DNA from: Triticum aestivum
Taxonomy: Eukaryota > Streptophyta > Magnoliopsida > Poales > Poaceae
Assembly: GCF_018294505.1 (NCBI RefSeq)
Contig: NC_057810.1
Location: 708,734,336-708,798,335, forward strand
DNA: 64,000 nucleotides
Direction of reading: 5' to 3'
The translations under genes and the position numbers were made by a program. Below are positions 45,036 to 56,410 of this stretch, in pieces. Every line of letters starts with the position of its first letter. The first letter of the stretch is position 1. Under the pieces are notes generated by a model. It was not told the origin of the DNA, did no database searches, and worked only from the letters and a program-made list of their open reading frames with translations.

Positions 45036-45282
45036 CTCCTCCGTTCCATAATGCCTATAGATTTTATAAAAAGTTAAATTTGATGAACTTTGAACAAATT
45101 TATAGAGAAAAGTATTTACATCTACAATACCAAATATATGCAGTATGAAAGTACATGCCATGATGTATCTAATGACATGTATTTGGTATTTTAGATGCGG
45201 ATGCTTTTCTCTACAAATTTGGTCAAAGTTTGTAAAATTTAACTTAAAAGTCTATTGACACTACATTATGGAATGAAGGGAA
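45036..45282. mobile_element. Stowaway MITE, 247 bp
   Basis: Ends ctcctccgttccataatg and the inverted cattatggaatgaaggga, bounded by TA on both sides (45034-45035 and 45283-45284). The subterminal stretch agttaaatttgatgaacttt is mirrored near 45225. It lies 190 bp past the stop of the CHR4-like gene. Confidence 0.88.
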
Positions 45283-45284
45283 TA

Positions 45285-46024
45285 CACGTTATCTACATCT
45301 ACTCTAGCGTCGTGTCAGATCTTTGCTAGAAGATGGGCCCCTGAATGGAAAATTTGGTTGGGTTTGCCTTAATTCCAGGTCCCAATTGATCCTGAAAAGT
45401 TCACTTTGTATAAAAAAAGGTATAACTTGCAGTTTTAAAATATCAAAGTTGCACTTTTTAGAAATGGATTGGGACTTGTAAGGGAAAAAAATTAAGTCGT
45501 ACTAGGTTTAGCAAAACTGAATAATCTCTTCTTTCTCTTGGAAAGGTAACTAGTTAAGAAGAAATCATGGACAACCTCGCTCTAGGATAGCCGGACCCAC
45601 TGGTCCCTCGAAGAGACCATAGCAAAAGAGATAAGACATGACCTTGTGCATCATGGTAGACAATGCTTGTTGCTCCGAATAGTCAGACCTTGAGACTCTA
45701 CCCATCGGTGACTCGGTGTTGATCTTCGCCACGCCCTCTGTTGAAGAGAGCCATCTCTCCCGTCAACAAGGACAACCAAATATTGCATTTCGTTTTACTA
45801 AAATGGCCCTAGTTAACACCTACACATTTCTCCTTACCCAGAACCTTATTCCTTTTTGCCTAGGGTTGACGCTATGTGACAACACACTGGTCGACTCCCA
45901 TTTGGAATTCGGCATTGCCATTGCTTGGGTCATGGCTATTTCGTGGCTAGGGCCCGAGGCACCCCATTCTTTCCACTGTAGGCGCCATGCTATGCTTAAA
46001 TTGAGGTATATGGTGTCATTTTCA
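45285..46024. other. Unassigned stretch between the host gene and the Tat element
   Basis: No domain or known repeat. A plus-strand frame at 45716-46066 runs into the LTR and matches nothing I know. Confidence 0.35.
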
Positions 46025-46029
46025 CAAGG
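46025..46029. repeat. Tat element target duplication, left (CAAGG)
   Basis: Identical to 54868-54872. Confidence 0.88.
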
Positions 46030-46553
46030 TGTTGGCAATATAACTATTTGTATAAGCCGTCCATGAGGGGCCGGGTTATGTAAAGAAAGATCTATCAGAA
46101 GAAGCCCAAGACCAAGCATGAAGATGGTGGTTCAATAAAGGGTCTAAAGCCCACGGGCGACTTAAGGCCCGTCGTAGTAAACCGCCACAATGGCATGACT
46201 TGTATCATAAGGTAGATTTAACTAGTCTCCGAGCCAGACACTGTTTATGAGCCGGCCGGGACTCTGTAAGCCGCAGGGCGTCAACCCGTATATATAAGGG
46301 GATGACCCGCTGGCGGCTTAGGGCAAGAAACAACTCATCGAGAACCGGGCATAGCGTATCTCGCTCCCTGGTCATCGAAACATCAAGCAATACCAACCCA
46401 ACTAGACGTAGGCCTTACCTTCACTGTAAGGGGCCGAACTAGTATAAATCTCCCGTGTCCTTTGTCCCGATTAACCCCTTTAAGCTTCCTAGTTGCGATG
46501 GCTCCACGACTAAGTCCTTGCAAGAGGACATCTGCCCTGACAATCCCACGACA
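46030..46553 (+). repeat. Tat element 5' LTR
   Basis: Contains TATATATAAG at 46289-46298 as the probable promoter. Confidence 0.88.
46289..46298 (+). promoter_or_regulatory. Probable TATA box of the Tat element 5' LTR
   Basis: The stretch cccgTATATATAAGGGG sits mid-LTR; the 3' LTR has cccgTGTATATAAGGGG at the same place. Confidence 0.55.
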
Positions 46554-46555
46554 GT

Positions 46556-46574
46556 TGGCGCCCACCGTGGGGCC
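46556..46574 (+). other. Primer binding site of the Tat element
   Basis: The sequence tggcgcccaccgtggggcc starts two bases after the LTR end. Confidence 0.7.
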
Positions 46575-46637
46575 AGCGCACGGTGGATTTGAGTTCTTGA
46601 AGGGCAACTTCGAAGGGCTGAAGGGATACGCAGTGGG

Positions 46638-48161
46638 ATGGATGACCAAGAGTCGTCGTGGCAAGATCTACATCGACGACGAAGGCTGGAGCCCGACGCC
46701 GACTCAATTGAGTACGGGTACCGGGTCCCCTTTGGCGGAATCCACGTCTTCATCGGCCGGATTGGTGAACCGGGCCCTGAACCGGACTGCTGCACCGACC
46801 TCGTCGAAACGGCTCAGCGTGCGAGACCCGCCCGAGCTCAACCCGTCGTGAAGCGTGCCTTCGTGGGTTGCATCCACGGAGGAGAGCTTTCTGAAGGATC
46901 TATAGACGGTGGTGAGACGGCCATCCTCTCCGACGGTGATTCGTCCGCCGGTTCAACAGATTCATTGTATCTGTTACAGGATGGCGGGCTTAGGGGCTGT
47001 TCCGACGGCTCTAGTATTCCGGACCCTTATGAGCCGCCAAACTGGGCAGGAGTCTTCATGGCTGGTACTCAACCCGGTCAAAACTCAACGGCTGCAACAG
47101 CAATAACGTCCGGGTCAGGAGCGGCCGAGGCAGGAGGCCCTGTGCGCCCGCCTGCTCAGGTGCTGATGGATCTTATGGATAAGCTGACGGCCCTGTTAAC
47201 CACCACAATCATCCCTGCGAATCAAGATGAGCATAACACGGAGCTGGCACGGGTGCGTGAGGAGATAGCTCGGGCCAAGGAAGCCTTAGCAGCTGAGGAC
47301 ACCAGGTTAGCCACAGAACGGGCGGCTTTGGATGCACGGGCACAACAGATACAGTCAGAAGCCTTCCAGCTTACGATGAGCCTGAACGCATCTAACCAGG
47401 TGATGAGGAGGAGGCATCAGAAAACCCAATCCCGTTTACCTCCGGTTTATGATGCTCGGAATCTTTTCGCTACACCCGGAGCCGGCCCAAGTAACCCCCC
47501 AGATGCAAATCAGTTTATGACAGCCGGAACAGGAGGACCGGCTCAGCCTCGGGAGATGGCACCTCCTCATGGAAACATGGCGCCGCCCCATTACGTACCG
47601 ATACCGCCGGGTCACTTTTCCCACCCCATGGAGAACTTGATCGCAGCATCAGCACGTTTGGCGGCTCTCCCGGTGGACGGAGACGATCCAACAGCAGTGG
47701 AGACCCAAAGGATCAGAGACCTCGTCCAGACAGCCTTGGCTCAGCAAGAGACTTATTCCTACAGCCGGGACAGGATTCATTCAACTCCTCTGCCTTGGTT
47801 AGCTCTGGCTTGTCCAAACCAGAGTCCGAGTTACAGCAGGCACATGGAGTCAGAAGCTTTGTCAAGAAACGCCCAGCGCATGGAGACCTTGGCGAGACAA
47901 ATCATTCGGCGGTCCAAATCCATGACAATTGTTCATGGCGAGTTACATCATCGGAGTGTCACTGGAGCTTTTCAACATTGTGTATCGCCTGCGGAGGGTC
48001 AGGAGATACTTCGTGAGATCAATGAAGGGGATTGTGGTCATCATGCCGGCTCAAAATCTCTTGTGGCCAAGGTTTTCCGTCATGGTTTTTATTGGCTAAC
48101 GGCTCATGCTAATACGGAGGATCTGGTCAGTAAATGTGATGGATGTCAAAAATTCTCACGA
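46638..48161 (+). CDS. Gag fused in frame to the integrase N-terminus (deletion derivative)
   Basis: 508 codons from ATG 46638 to a TGA at 48162. Residues 1 to about 400 are gag leader: acidic (GGETAILSDGDSSAGS), then a coiled-coil-like stretch (ARVREEIARAKEALAAEDTR) and a proline-rich part (GPSNPPDANQFMTAG). From about residue 435 the sequence becomes the integrase zinc-binding domain: GELHHRSVTGAFQHCV, EINEGDCGHHAGSKSLVAKV with the paired histidines and CDGCQKF with the cysteines. A normal element has about 2.5-3 kb of gag end, protease, reverse transcriptase and RNase H in between. The join kept the frame. The terminal stop replaces an Arg codon. It may be transcribed from the LTR, but there is no sign that the product works. 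Confidence 0.75.
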
Positions 48162-49090
48162 TGAGCTCATGTGCCGGCTCAAGAATTGAGGATGATTCCA
48201 ATTACTTGGCCGTTCGCAGTCTGGGGGCTTGACATGGTTGGACCTTTCAAGAGGTCTAAAGATAAAAAGACACACCTCCTGGTGGCAGTGGATAAATTCA
48301 CAAGTGAGTTGAGGCAGAGCCGGTCAGTAAGTGTGATGCAGCCACGGCGGTTCAATTCATGAAAAAGGTGATTTTTCGTTTTGGTTTTCCACACAGCATT
48401 ATAACTGATAATGGCACTAATCTCTCCAAGGGTGCCATGGAAGAGTTCTGTCAACGATAACATATCCGGCTTGATGTTTCGGCTGTTGCTCATCCTCAAT
48501 CCAATGGTCAAGCAGAAAGAGCTAATCAGGAGATCTTGAAGGGTATTAAACCCCGGCTCTTGGTCCCCTTACAGCGGACGCCGGGTTGTTGGGTGGAGGA
48601 GTTACCCTCTGTGCTTTGGAGTATCAATACTACGCCTAACAGATCTACGGGTTACACACCTTTCTTCATGGTGTACGGAGCAGAGGCGGTTCTGCCAAGT
48701 GACATCCGGCATGACTCACCCCGCGTGGCGGCTTACGTTGAGGCTGATAACAAAAAAGCTCGTCAGGATGCACTTAATTTATTGGATGAGGAGCGAGACT
48801 TGGCAATAGCCCGCTCGGCGATTTACCAGCAAGACCTGCGCCGCTGTCACAGCCGCCGGGTTAGAAGCAGAACCTTTCAGGAAGGCGATTTAGTGCTCCG
48901 GCTCATCCAGGATCAGTCTGATATGCACAAGCTGTCCCCTCCTTGGGAAGGACCCTTTGTGGTCAGCAAGAATCTGAACAACGGGTCATACTACCTCATC
49001 GATGTTCGAGAGCACAAAGACTCACGTAAGTCGGAGGAGGAGACCCGCCGGCCGTGGAATATCGCTCATCTTCGGCCTTATTATACTTGA
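48162..49090 (+). pseudogene. Integrase core of the Tat element
   Basis: Continues the previous frame after the TGA: VPAQELRMIPITWPFAVWGL and DMVGPF (first catalytic Asp), then a one-base loss near 48303. The next frame has TDNGTNLSKGA (second Asp), a TAA near 48459 and AHPQSNGQAERANQE with the Glu. The last piece (48536-49090) is open: NTTPNRSTGYTPFFMVYGAE, RRCHSRRVRSRTFQEGDLVL, SPPWEGPFVVSKNLNNGSYY and HLRPYYT. Three lesions make it inactive. Confidence 0.85.
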
Positions 49091-50098
49091 GCCACCGGCT
49101 CTCAAGATGTGGTGGAAACAACCAACAAGGAGCGGATCATATCTGAATCCGGCTTTCCCTTTGGTCCGGCTTATGATCATATCTGAATCTAGCCATGATC
49201 ACTTGGGGGCTTCCTGTTCAAACATAGGTCGTATTCGAACCAAAGAGAACATAGTTGTCGATACCCACTTGATCGGCATCGCCAAAGCCACTGGGGGCTA
49301 TATAATCGTATCTGAATCTTAGCTTAACCCCTTTGGAACGGTTTACTGATCGTATTCGAATCACAAGCCTTTGAATACTGTTTATTGTCTATTATACTTC
49401 ATAAGCATGATTACTTGACTATCTTGAGATCTTCTTGAAAGCACTGTGAGATGGTTTTTGTTCTTCCGGCTTAATATTGATCACCCCAGGTTGTTAAGTG
49501 CCAGGTGAATTCCAACTTTCAAGAGTTAAATTTACCTGCAGGGGTGGGGTCATATAAGCTGGCGATATTACCAAAGGATCACAGGACAAGGCAAGCAATT
49601 TTTTGTTTAAAGGAAACAGAAGATCAATATAAGCTGGAAGGATATAGCGATGACGGCTTAAGAAAGTATTGAGCGCCATAAACATGCGCGAAGGCATGGC
49701 AAAAGTCGAGAGGTTTTTTCTACCCTATTACAAGACTCCCCGAGTCTGAATAATGAAGCATTGTTTTCAAAAAGACATAAACATATGACGCCTGGCGGTC
49801 ACTCCTTTGGTTGGCTTGAAGAATTCGGGTTATCCTTCTCCGCCTCTCCGTCGGCTGCCTTGTCCTGGAAGGTGGACGATGCCCAGTCAATGCCACTCAA
49901 AGCTTCAAACTCAGCTTTGTCATCTATTAAACCGGCTGGGTCGACTTCAGGGGCAAAGGTATGCTTACGGATTGGAGGGATCAGGCTGACATCGTCATAA
50001 AGAGGCGTTGGAATTCTCCGATTCTCGCTGTCATAACTCGGCTGATATTTGGTAAGATCAGCATCGTTCCCAATAGGAGTAGCTATAGGGCGTATAAC
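49091..50098 (+). other. Tat element spacer after integrase
   Basis: No gene seen. Contains repeated cgtatctgaatc / catatctgaatc words (49135-49350). Confidence 0.5.
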
Positions 50099-53000
50099 CT
50101 AGACACAGACGGTGAAATCCTGTTCATCAAATACGGTCCCATCCTCTTTCAAACTCGGGTATCGAAGAGCGAGGTCAGCCGGGTCTAGTTCTGGAATCCT
50201 TGCTTTAGCCCAGCTCAATGCGGCTATGGCCCCGGCTCTTGCGGACGCCCGCCTTAGTTCTTGGATCCGCTGAGGTAACACAGCAAGCCGCTTCAGCACT
50301 TCTTGCAAGAGGTTAGGATCGTCATTTGATAAGGCTACAACGGCCAAAGCACATTGTGACCCGGTGTAGAGTTGTTCCACCAGAGTATAAACCGCCTTCA
50401 GCTTGATCAACATGTTCTGCTTGAGGTTTGTGCTCTTGGGGCCTGCATTATTACACATAAGATGAGCCAGAGGTGACAATTTAAGTAATCACTGAAAGAA
50501 GGTTTGCAATATTTAAAGTTTGTATGAGTAACTTACCAAAGATTGCTGAGGCCATTTGAGATATCTGGCGCTTTAAGCTGGACAACTCAGCTGTGGATTC
50601 TGCAAGCAATGCCTCTGCCGTTTCGGCCCGGGTCACCAGTGAAGCCTTTTCATCAGCCCAGTTTTTCTTATCTGTTGCAAAGCTTTTCTTCAACTTCTCT
50701 TGTTCAGAGATACTGAATCAAACTTGGAGTTGGCCTTTTGGATTTCAAGTTCCTGGGCTGCCAGGCGATTCTTCAGGTGAGCAACCTCTGACTTAAGTTG
50801 ACTAATGGTGGCCTAAATTGATGCCGGGTTATAGTCAGAATCATTATAAGATAAACATTAAGTCCCAAGCACTTTGCAAGCAAAGGTACTTAACACTTGG
50901 GGGCTAATGTACACTGAAGAACTTTAAATCGTTACGCCAGTTCATGGAAATTTAAGTCCCAAGCGCTTTGCAAGCAAAGATGCTTGACACTTGGGGGCTA
51001 ATGTGTATCGCAAGTTCAAAGTATCATGCTACAATCGGGTTAAATAACTTCTTTCCAAGCCGGATAAGCTGTGATTAGGCAGTTTTCTAAGTCTACAAGA
51101 TATTTACTTATAAGCAATAGACTTGGGGGCTGATATAGTAAGTATGGTTAAGGAAAACTAACATATGTCATACCTCAGATTTTTGCTGTATCTGTTTTAC
51201 CATGTCAATTTCCAGGTCGCGGCTGCTATGTAATTGACTGATATAGCCGGAGACAATATCCCCAATACCCAAATGAGTATACTCTGCAATGTTTAACTTG
51301 GCCTTTCGGCGCTCCAAAAGCTCCTCCTTGGCAGAGCACTTGGCAAGGACAGTGGGCTGACTCAGTTCGACAAACTGAGTCTTGAGAATCTCAACTTCCG
51401 GATCAGTTGTCCTGGCCGGGCTAGGAGTTTCCGGTTTATCAGAACCACCAAGAGTTTCTTCAGCGGGCGGATCAGAGGTTGGTGCTGGAATATCATAAAC
51501 TGGTTCAGGCGGCGGTTGATGAGTGTAAGTGTCAGGGGCAGCTGTTCCGAGTTCCGGTTCAGTTATGACCGGATCTTGGGACGGCTTATTCTTTTTTGCC
51601 CTCTTACTGGGCTTCACTTGCACGCTGTGGACAAGGCAGAAGGGTGGGTACAAAAACATGAGTAAGGTAAAGTATAAGGTAAATAAGTTTACATTACCCG
51701 GGGGCGGTTTTAAAAGCCGGCATGTTGGATTGCATAGACTCGCCGAAGGAAGGCGAGGTCTCCTGATAATTTGAGTCAGATGAATTGAGAGGTAGACGTA
51801 TTAAGCCCGCTAAGGGGAAAGCAGAATATAAGTCGGAGATAACCTCAGTTTGGCGCTTCCTGGTTACATCAGGTAAGCCGGAGGAGAGTTCTGCATCCTT
51901 GGAGGTCCGGGTATGCCTCCGGCTTTCATGAGTCTGTTGCTTCAAAAGAAATTGAGGATCTTGATAAGCTAAAGGATGTGAAAATCTTACTTTCTGGGTC
52001 ACCCTTCGGATTTTTTGCTTTGGCAAAGGCTCTGAGTCGGAGGAGATTATAGTTACCTCTTCATCAACCGCTTGGCTGTTCCCCGTATCCTCCTGAAAGG
52101 GTAGAATGTCAATAAAATAATGATAAAAGAGTTATGAGAATTAAGGATTACCTCTTCTTCATCGTCAGAAGTGTCGTCCAATTTGAGTAAATCTGAAGAA
52201 CTTGGCTTCCTTTTCCTTGAAGTTCCTGTTTTGGCGGCTTTTCTTTCGGTTCTCTTGGCCGCTCTGGCTTGTTTGGCAGCCTCATGGTCATACTTGACCT
52301 TCCAGAAGTTGTCGTTGGCCTGAGGAAAAACGGTAAAGGGTTATAAATAAAAGCAAGGTATAACACAGTAAGGAGTAAGTTATTGAGGTTGATGACTTAC
52401 TGCAGGGTCCTGGTTCTTCTTGCAGAAAGGAATTAAGCCAAATGCATTGCTAGTCACTGTGCCCTCTTTCAACAACGTCTGAGTCGTAGCCTCCACCACA
52501 TCATCTGGTAAGTCGTCGGGACTATGACGAAGTGGGTCATTTTTCTCGCCTGAGTAGGTGCACATTAAGCCGGCGCGACGGCTTAACGGAATCACTCACC
52601 AAGCGACCCAGACTCGGACCAGGTCAATGCCATCTAAGCCATTTCCAAAAAGAGCTTTGACTTTACTAATGGTGGGAGCAAGTGGCAGGCGTTCAACAGC
52701 AGTCAGTTTATCCGGCAGCGGGTGGTTGGATTCAAGGCGCAAGGCGCGGAAGCCGGGCAGAGGATTTTCCTCAGCCGGAGAAGTATCCTGGTAGTAAAAC
52801 CACGTCTGATTCCAATCCTTTGGATGACTCGGCAGTTCAGCATAAGGAAACAGGCAGTCTCTCCGCTGCTGAGTCGAGATGACACCAAGTTACAGACTGG
52901 GCCCGTTCGCGCGTTCGTTCTGCCGGTTTAAGTAAAACAATTCTCTGAATAAAAGTAAGCTGGGTTTTTCTCCAAGTACACCTCGCAGAAGAGTTGGAAG

Positions 53001-53302
53001 TTGCAAATATTTGACACGGAATTGGGCCCGATGTCTTGAGGTCTGAGATCAAAGAAATGCAAAACATCCCTGAAGAATTTTGAACCGGGTGGAGCGAAGC
53101 CCCGGTTGATGTGATCAGTAAACACGATCACCTCCCCCTCCTTGGGTTGAGGCTTCTCCTTTGACGGGTTAGGAGCACGATAAGACATGATCTCTTTCTT
53201 GGGCAGATGGCCGGATTTCACAAAATCAGAAAAAGTGCTTTCTGTAACGATGGACTTGACCTAGTTGCAGGTCACCGGAGGTTTGGGAGCCTTGGGAGCC
53301 AT
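50099..53302 (-). pseudogene. Spliced antisense gene of the Tat element
   Basis: Start at 53302 on the minus strand (MAPKAPKPPVTCN), then a stop in place of a Trp codon. The run continues with KSGHLPKKEIMSYRAPNPSK, VIVFTDHINRGFAPPGSKFF and RDVLHFFDLRPQDIGPNSVS (52928-53221). Further frames give RDCLFPYAELPSHPKDWNQT around 52820 and SRRAGLMCTYSGEKNDPLRH (52380-52595), up to a donor GTAAGT near 52402. The next exon (about 52322-52152) begins after cctcag and has a Lys/Arg-rich stretch. Later pieces at 51694-52026, 51168-51659, 50481-50693 and 50099-50479 have Pro/Ser-rich and coiled-coil character (ARAGAIAALSWAKARIPELD). This resembles the antisense-strand protein of Tat elements (N-terminal part like plant mobile-domain or transposon-associated proteins). 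Stops and small indels show decay. Function unknown. Confidence 0.7.
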
Positions 53303-54344
53303 TAGGCAAATTGAAACCTATGACAAAAGAAAAAATTTCCGGTTCAATTTATAACCCGGAGGAGAACATCATGAGTTTATTCAAAACGGCGGCTTAAGAA
53401 GGGGCCTAATGATATATGAGTAATTATTCAGTGCTAATTAAGCCGCTACAAGTATCAAAGGCAGTTAAATTTTCTTAAATCGCCAGAAGCAACCAAGGCT
53501 ATATGGACTATCATAGTTGAACAGAGTCAACAGGTGCAGATTTTTGGCTAAGTGTGGAACAAACAAGTTTCACAAGTTTCAGCTATTATTTTGGATCAAA
53601 CAATTGCTCTAAAAAGAAAAATTTCTAGACCTAAAGCCAGTACAGAGAAGTTCATACACTCGAAGGAGGCCTTTAAACAAGGGAAATGAGATCTATTTCT
53701 ATTCAAGATGGATGCGGAACAGCCATCGCAGTAGTTCTAGTTGTCTAAAGATCAAAAAGGAGGACGGCAAAGGAAAAATATCAAGGGTTTGCAACGGGCG
53801 GTGATGAACACCGACGAACTCGGGAGGCCGCAATACAGATCTAAACGCAGGAAAGGAAAAGGGCTTACGAATGTAGAGCTGCTGCAGGGTTCCGTCGCGT
53901 TTCTCTGATTAAGTCAGGTTGATGCAGCGACCTGAGTTGGAGAAGACGAGGAGCTCGACGGTGGCGGCGGCGGCGGAGCTCGAGTAATAGGAGGCAGGGA
54001 GAAGATGAAGACGACTGAGGGAGAAAATGAAAAGGACCTAGGTCGAGCCTATTTATAGGGAAGGGCCGACTGGGACGGTGCGTGAAACGAGGAGATTGAA
54101 TATCATTATCCATCGACCCCGACGCCTCGGGTTTTGGGACAATCAGTAAAGGCAAAGATCCGTTGAAGATATAGCAGAATAAAATAAGGATTTAATTGGA
54201 GATGACGTCACGACGGGCTAACACGGATCCAGAGGATGACATCATGGCGGGTTAAACCCTTTGCGCAGACAGAAGACCGAAGGCATATTTCTTAAGGTAT
54301 TTTAAGATTGACATGAACCGTTTCAAATCAATCTGGGCCCTAAT
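53303..54344 (+). other. Tat element spacer before the 3' LTR; promoter side of the antisense gene
   Basis: No gene. A minus-strand TATA-like ctataaatagg (54045-54057) and CT-rich stretches lie about 750 bp upstream of the antisense start, so this may be its promoter. The stretch 53940-53990 holds a ggcggcgg repeat. Confidence 0.45.
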
Positions 54345-54867
54345 GTTGGGAATATAACTATTTGTATAAGCCGTCCATGAGGGGCCGGGTTATGTAAAGA
54401 GAGATCTATCAGAAGAAGCCCAAGACCAAGCATGAAGATGGTGGTTCAATAAAGGGTCTAAAGCCCACGGGCGACTTAAGGCCCGTCGTAGTAAACCTCC
54501 ATAATGGCATGACTTGTATCATAAGGTAGATTTAACTAGTCTCCGAGCCGAACAGTGTTTATGAGCCGGCCGGGACTCTGTAAGCCGCAGGGCATCAACC
54601 CGTGTATATAAGGGGACGACCCGCTGGCGGCTTAGGGCAAGAAACAACTCATCAAGAGCCGGGCATAGCGTATCTCGCTCCCTAGTCATCGAAACATCAA
54701 GAAATACCAACCCAACTAGACGTAGGCCTTACCTTCACCGTAAGGGGCCGAACTAGTATAAATCTCCCGTGTCCTTTGTCCCGATTAACCCCTTTAAGCT
54801 TCCTAGTTGCGATGGCTCCACGACTAAGTCCTTGCAAGAGGACATCTGCCGTGACAATCCCACGACA
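54345..54867 (+). repeat. Tat element 3' LTR
   Basis: Pairs with 46030-46553, ends CCACGACA, followed by CAAGG. Confidence 0.88.
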
Positions 54868-54872
54868 CAAGG

Positions 54873-56410
54873 CACGCCCTGGGCTGAAGACTCTTAAAAT
54901 TTATTCGATTCGCTAAATGGAGCTTTCATTGTCACAATGATGTGAGGGCCGACATTCGGATTCTAATAAAAATTCATTCCCTTCCCTGCCCGCAGATGTA
55001 GTTCACACTACCTCGCTCGTTAGGGACAACCTCTTCTACTTGGTAGCCACTGAAACTATGCCCAACAGCGGTTATAATATTGGGCTATGGCTATTTATCT
55101 TACCCAAAAGGGTTACCCCACTTTATTATATTATAAAGCAACCATCACCACATACATCCGAGCGAATCGATACAAACACATGCCACCACGACACAGAACA
55201 CACATACCGAAGGCAAGATAAAATGTGGCGGGCACCGTCACACCATTCGAACGACAACCAAGCAAACTAGGAATGAGCAAAGAACTACTTGGAGCCAGCG
55301 AGGAGGGGTTAGACTGACAATTACGAAGTAAGGACTCCAGGATGGTGCTGGCCAGAAGGGTACGATCATGGATAACTGCCACCGTCTGATCCGAAAATCA
55401 AGTTTTCACCCGGAGCCACATGTAAGGAGTGAAAGAACCACGGCAGAGCCTTAAAGAAGAATACAATGTCCGCGGATGCAACCGCCGACCAGTACAAGGA
55501 CTGGGAAAGTGATGTACCCCAACGCTCACACCACTCCGACACACCCCCGCTCCGCTAACCACCCGCAGCCAAGCCCCCCGTGAAGCCATGGCTGACGCCC
55601 GCACCTGAGACGCAAGTTCTGCCCCTAAACGCCATGCCTCCTGCCCTCAGGGCCGCCACCCATCATCCAGGAACCCTAAGACCATCCAAAGAGGTCAGCT
55701 TTGTACCAGAGGGACAGCCCCGACCGATGACTCGCAACATATGACCTGGCTTTAACACTGCCGGAGCGGGGACAGCCCGCACGCGGCTGGGGAAAAAGGG
55801 AGGTGGGAGAGCGGACGCATTTGGACCGGCACACCCCTAGGCCAGTGAAGGGTGGCCCGAGTATGTTGGCACCCCCCATCCCTCCAGCCAACGTCCCCAC
55901 CGGACACACTCCTGTGCCGCCCCATCTCAGCGGCCGACTCAGAAAGGTGCAGAGCCACTGTCGCAGGCTCTACCACTGGAAAGGAGGGCCCCCAAGGACC
56001 ACCGCCGACAGCCAAGAAAACTTATCAGGGAGCCCATCTGCAGTGCCGCTATCGTCCAGCTGGCGGCACGCCTGGATCCCGACCGGCATGCCCACCTACC
56101 ACCGCCGCTACTCCTCCACCACCAGTAGTCGCGGCCATGGCAATAGCAGATGGCTGCAGCCCGCGTCGCCTGGGCCCAGATCCGGCCGCCCATCGCCACC
56201 GGAGCCCACCGCGCACCACTGCCGCTGCAGCCCCTTCACACCACTGCCCACAACCCACATCTCTGTCGCTGGCTGCTGGCTGCTACTACTGCGCCCCGAG
56301 CGAACATCGTGCCGCTTCCCGACCCTGAGGCCTGAGCCCGCCGGACTGAGCGGGGGAAGAAAAGCACCCCGCTACCGCCAGCACTGGCCGAGCTTTTCCC
56401 GTCAGTACAT
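54873..56410. other. Unassigned stretch between Tat element and element B
   Basis: The part 55105-55400, read on the minus strand, ends in ttataatataataaagtgggg and gggtaacccttttgggtaag, which reminds me of the 3' end of grass LINEs, but I cannot confirm that. The part 55550-56400 is GC-rich with long frames on both strands that match nothing known. Confidence 0.3.

Larger units (their letters stand above)
46030..54867 (+). mobile_element. Tat-lineage gypsy retrotransposon with internal deletion and antisense gene
   Basis: LTRs at 46030-46553 and 54345-54867 (TGTTGG...CCACGACA) differ by about 16 substitutions and one indel by eye, and CAAGG is duplicated exactly. The primer binding site TGGCGCCCACCGTGGGGC follows the 5' LTR. 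Gag is joined directly to integrase; protease, reverse transcriptase and RNase H are missing. The integrase ends HLRPYYT with no chromodomain, and a spliced gene lies on the opposite strand between integrase and the 3' LTR. These points fit the Tat lineage (RIRE2/Grande/Retand relatives). The substitutions correspond to roughly 1.2 million years at the commonly used 1.3e-8 rate. Confidence 0.9.

Noticed and set aside
45716..46066. 116-codon plus-strand frame before the Tat element
   Set aside because: It runs into the LTR, so its end is younger than its start, and no domain is visible.
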